In this document: positions 62,737 through 64,000 of the stretch, one piece after another | Position numbering within the stretch: the stretch's first letter is position 1 | How the letters are laid out: the number at the start of each line of letters is the position of its first letter | DNA from: Deltaproteobacteria bacterium | GTDB lineage: Bacteria; Myxococcota_A; Polyangia; GCA-2747355 | Direction of reading: 5' to 3' | Length of the DNA stretch: 64,000 nt | Assembly (NCBI GenBank): GCA_020633415.1 | Contig: JACKDQ010000017.1 | Span: forward strand, 6,773-70,772 | Program-made: the position numbers and the translations under genes | Notes under the pieces: model-generated | What the model was told of the DNA's origin: nothing | Database searches by the model: none | The model's input: only the letters and a program-made list of their open reading frames with translations

Positions 62737-62944
62737 AGAACGGGCATTCGGACCATCGGCCGTCGATGTTGCGCGTACAGCTGATGTCTTCGTCATCGAT
62801 TTCGATGCCGAGTTCGCGCAGGGCTGCGTTGTGTGTCTTCGGATCGCTCGCGCGTCGCGCGCAGCGGGTATCGCGCAGCGCGGGGGGAACCCATTCGTCG
62901 GAGGCGCGCGTCGGCGACGCGTAACGCACATATCGACAAGCCAT
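62723..62944 (-). CDS. Small Cys-containing protein leading the oxidoreductase operon
   Basis: 73 residues from the ATG at MACRYVRYAS, with GGAAGGGG upstream. Cysteines at 3, 28, 56 and 67; an acidic segment (ELGIEIDDEDISC) separates them. It overlaps the gamma gene by 14 bases. No family recognised. It could be a small accessory or iron-sulphur-binding subunit (inference). Confidence 0.7.
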   Translation of the reverse strand: MACRYVRYASPTRASDEWVPPALRDTRCARRASDPKTHNAALRELGIEIDDEDISCTRNIDGRWSECPFYVER

Positions 62945-63011
62945 TTCGTTTGCCCCTTCCATCGCCGATCCTGGCTGGCCTCAAGTAAAGCAATTCCACG
63001 GGTGGTTTTGA

Positions 63012-63033
63012 AGGAGAGACCGTTGTTTCTCCT
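63012..63033. promoter_or_regulatory. Inverted repeat in the divergent promoter region
   Basis: AGGAGA (63012-63017) and TCTCCT (63028-63033), 10 bases apart, form a perfect 22-bp inverted repeat. It lies between the 2-oxoacid oxidoreductase operon and the Crp/Fnr-type gene. The size fits a dimeric Crp/Fnr-family operator but the sequence is not the classical TTGAT-N4-ATCAA. Confidence 0.45.
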
Positions 63034-63205
63034 CGGAAATCGACGCAGCTCCGTGGCTAAATATCGGTCTAAAAAGGATGCTTATTGGCCTGTTTTCGAG
63101 CGTGCTGAACTGATGTTGACGGCTTGTGCGCAGCTGTCGTGAGGGAGTCGCTGGGTAGATTGCTCCTCCGCCGGCGGGCGCTATACTCATCGAGGGGGCG
63201 GGCGT

Positions 63206-63934
63206 ATGGGGCAGATCAGTAGCTATGCGCGATTGGCCGATGCGTTTCCGCAGCGGCTGAGGCGGACCTTCCCGGCGGAGCACACGATCTGGCACACCGA
63301 GCTGCAAAGCAGCGTGATGAGTCACATTCGTAGCGGCTTCGTAAAGTTGATCAGGCGGTCGGCCAGCGGCGAAGAGACCTTGTTGCAGATCGTCGGCCCT
63401 GGCGAAATTCTTTGCGGCTATCGTCCCTATTGCGGCGGTTGTTACTGCTGCTGCGCCGTGACCTTGACCGAGGTCGCGTTGAGCAGCGTTCCGCGACGCG
63501 TGTTGCTTGATGCGATCGATTGTGACGCCGGTTTTGCCCGCGCCTTTCTCGACCAAACGTTGACCCAGTCAGTCAAGGCGTGTGCGCGACTGGAACAGTT
63601 TGGTTATGGGCACGCCGAGTATCACGTGGCGATGTTACTCAGCGACCTCGCTCGGCGAGTCGGCAAGCGTACCGAGCGCGGTGTTGAGCTCGCGCTTCGC
63701 CTACGCCGCAAGGACATCGCCAACTATTGCGGCACAACCGTTGAGACGGCGATCCGTGCGCTGAGTGCACTGCGCAAGCGCGGCTTGGTTCGAGAGGACG
63801 ACAAGAAGATCACCATCGTTAGACTCGATGAGTTGGCCAACATTAGTCCGCTGCGGCATCGAGCGGATCGAGAAGATGAGGCAGCAACAGGGTCGCCTGC
63901 AGATGGCCTTGCGGGCGATCGTCGACGGCGCTAG
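63206..63934 (+). CDS. Crp/Fnr-family transcription regulator with Cys-rich sensor segment
   Basis: 242 residues. The N-terminal cyclic-nucleotide-fold domain (FPAEHTIWHTE, GFVKLIRRSASGEETLLQIVGPGEILCGYR) is followed by the dimer helix and the winged helix (LRRKDIANYCGTTVETAIRALSALRKRGLV). Six cysteines cluster in the sensor: Cys70, 76, 79, 81, 82 and 83 (PYCGGCYCCC). This could bind an Fe-S cluster or another metal. Divergent from the oxidoreductase operon, which it probably controls (inference). Confidence 0.85.
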   Translation: MGQISSYARLADAFPQRLRRTFPAEHTIWHTELQSSVMSHIRSGFVKLIRRSASGEETLLQIVGPGEILCGYRPYCGGCYCCCAVTLTEVALSSVPRRVLLDAIDCDAGFARAFLDQTLTQSVKACARLEQFGYGHAEYHVAMLLSDLARRVGKRTERGVELALRLRRKDIANYCGTTVETAIRALSALRKRGLVREDDKKITIVRLDELANISPLRHRADREDEAATGSPADGLAGDRRRR

Positions 63935-64000
63935 CTGAATTTCGTTGCTGCTTCGAGCTTGCGGCTGGTCGGACGCTTGCGCCAGCGCCAGCGCTTGATC
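63931..64000 (-). CDS. C-terminal end of a leftward gene (partial)
   Basis: The minus strand is open from the window edge to a TAG at 63931-63933, reading IKRWRWRKRPTSRKLEAATKFS. The basic text looks like a real C-terminus, but only about 22 codons are visible. It converges with the Crp/Fnr-type gene and overlaps its stop. Confidence 0.3.
   Translation of the reverse strand, partial: IKRWRWRKRPTSRKLEAATKFS

Overview
The window reads as a high-GC chromosomal segment, probably from Myxococcota or a neighbouring deltaproteobacterial lineage. This is inferred from gene content: about a dozen secreted or lipid-anchored proteins with Asp/Ala/Ser/Thr-rich linkers after the lipobox, a Cys-rich MopE-like lipoprotein, propeller lipoproteins, paired ECF sigma/anti-sigma genes and a CarH/LitR-type B12 photoreceptor. 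No rRNA, CRISPR array, prophage or intact insertion sequence of a common family was seen. The only tRNA-like sequence is a tRNA-Leu(CAG) whose 5' acceptor half does not fit.

Layout. 1-8.7 kb: a DJ-1/PfpI protein, then a leftward series: ECF sigma factor, zinc anti-sigma factor, S41 lipoprotease, an exported flavoprotein-like oxidoreductase and an exported two-domain Clp-type AAA+ protein. 8.8-18.4 kb: accessory, decayed DNA with the odd tRNA, a 57-bp dispersed repeat (second copy at 3.8 kb), a broken SIS-domain fragment, a RAYT (Y1 transposase) gene bracketed by inverted REP-like repeats, an IS3 transposase scrap and several secreted proteins. 18.5-30.7 kb: an eight-gene leftward lipid-modification operon (cyclopropane/methyl-transfer enzymes, COG2907 flavoprotein, DUF1365, acyl desaturase fused to an exported domain, DUF2878, DUF1295) divergent from the CarH-like regulator; further rightward genes follow (DCC-family protein, beta-barrel, lipocalin, ECF sigma, DUF2892). 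30.7-43.3 kb: App1-like phosphatase, MFS transporter, two DEAD-box helicases, aldo/keto reductase, secreted proteins and most REP-like copies. 43.8-59 kb: TerC, CBS and GGDEF proteins, PgsW-like lipoprotein, GNAT-nitrilase fusion, MFS transporter and a large block of lipoproteins. 59-64 kb: a methyltransferase and a pyruvate:ferredoxin oxidoreductase-type operon (small ORF, gamma, delta, alpha, beta), divergent from a Crp/Fnr-type regulator with an unusual cysteine cluster.

How the parts may work together. The CarH-like protein sits head-to-head with the lipid operon across about 100 bp holding a strong promoter and repeated ACGACT half-sites, so light-controlled membrane-lipid remodelling is the best-supported module. 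The 2-oxoacid oxidoreductase operon is probably controlled by the divergent Cys-rich Crp/Fnr protein. The REP-like family (core GTTAATCAACGTCCC) with its RAYT forms a transposase-plus-repeats system; several copies supply the stop codons of neighbouring genes.

Limits. All calls come from reading the sequence and recognising families; no searches were run. Start sites were chosen from ribosome-binding sites and signal peptides.
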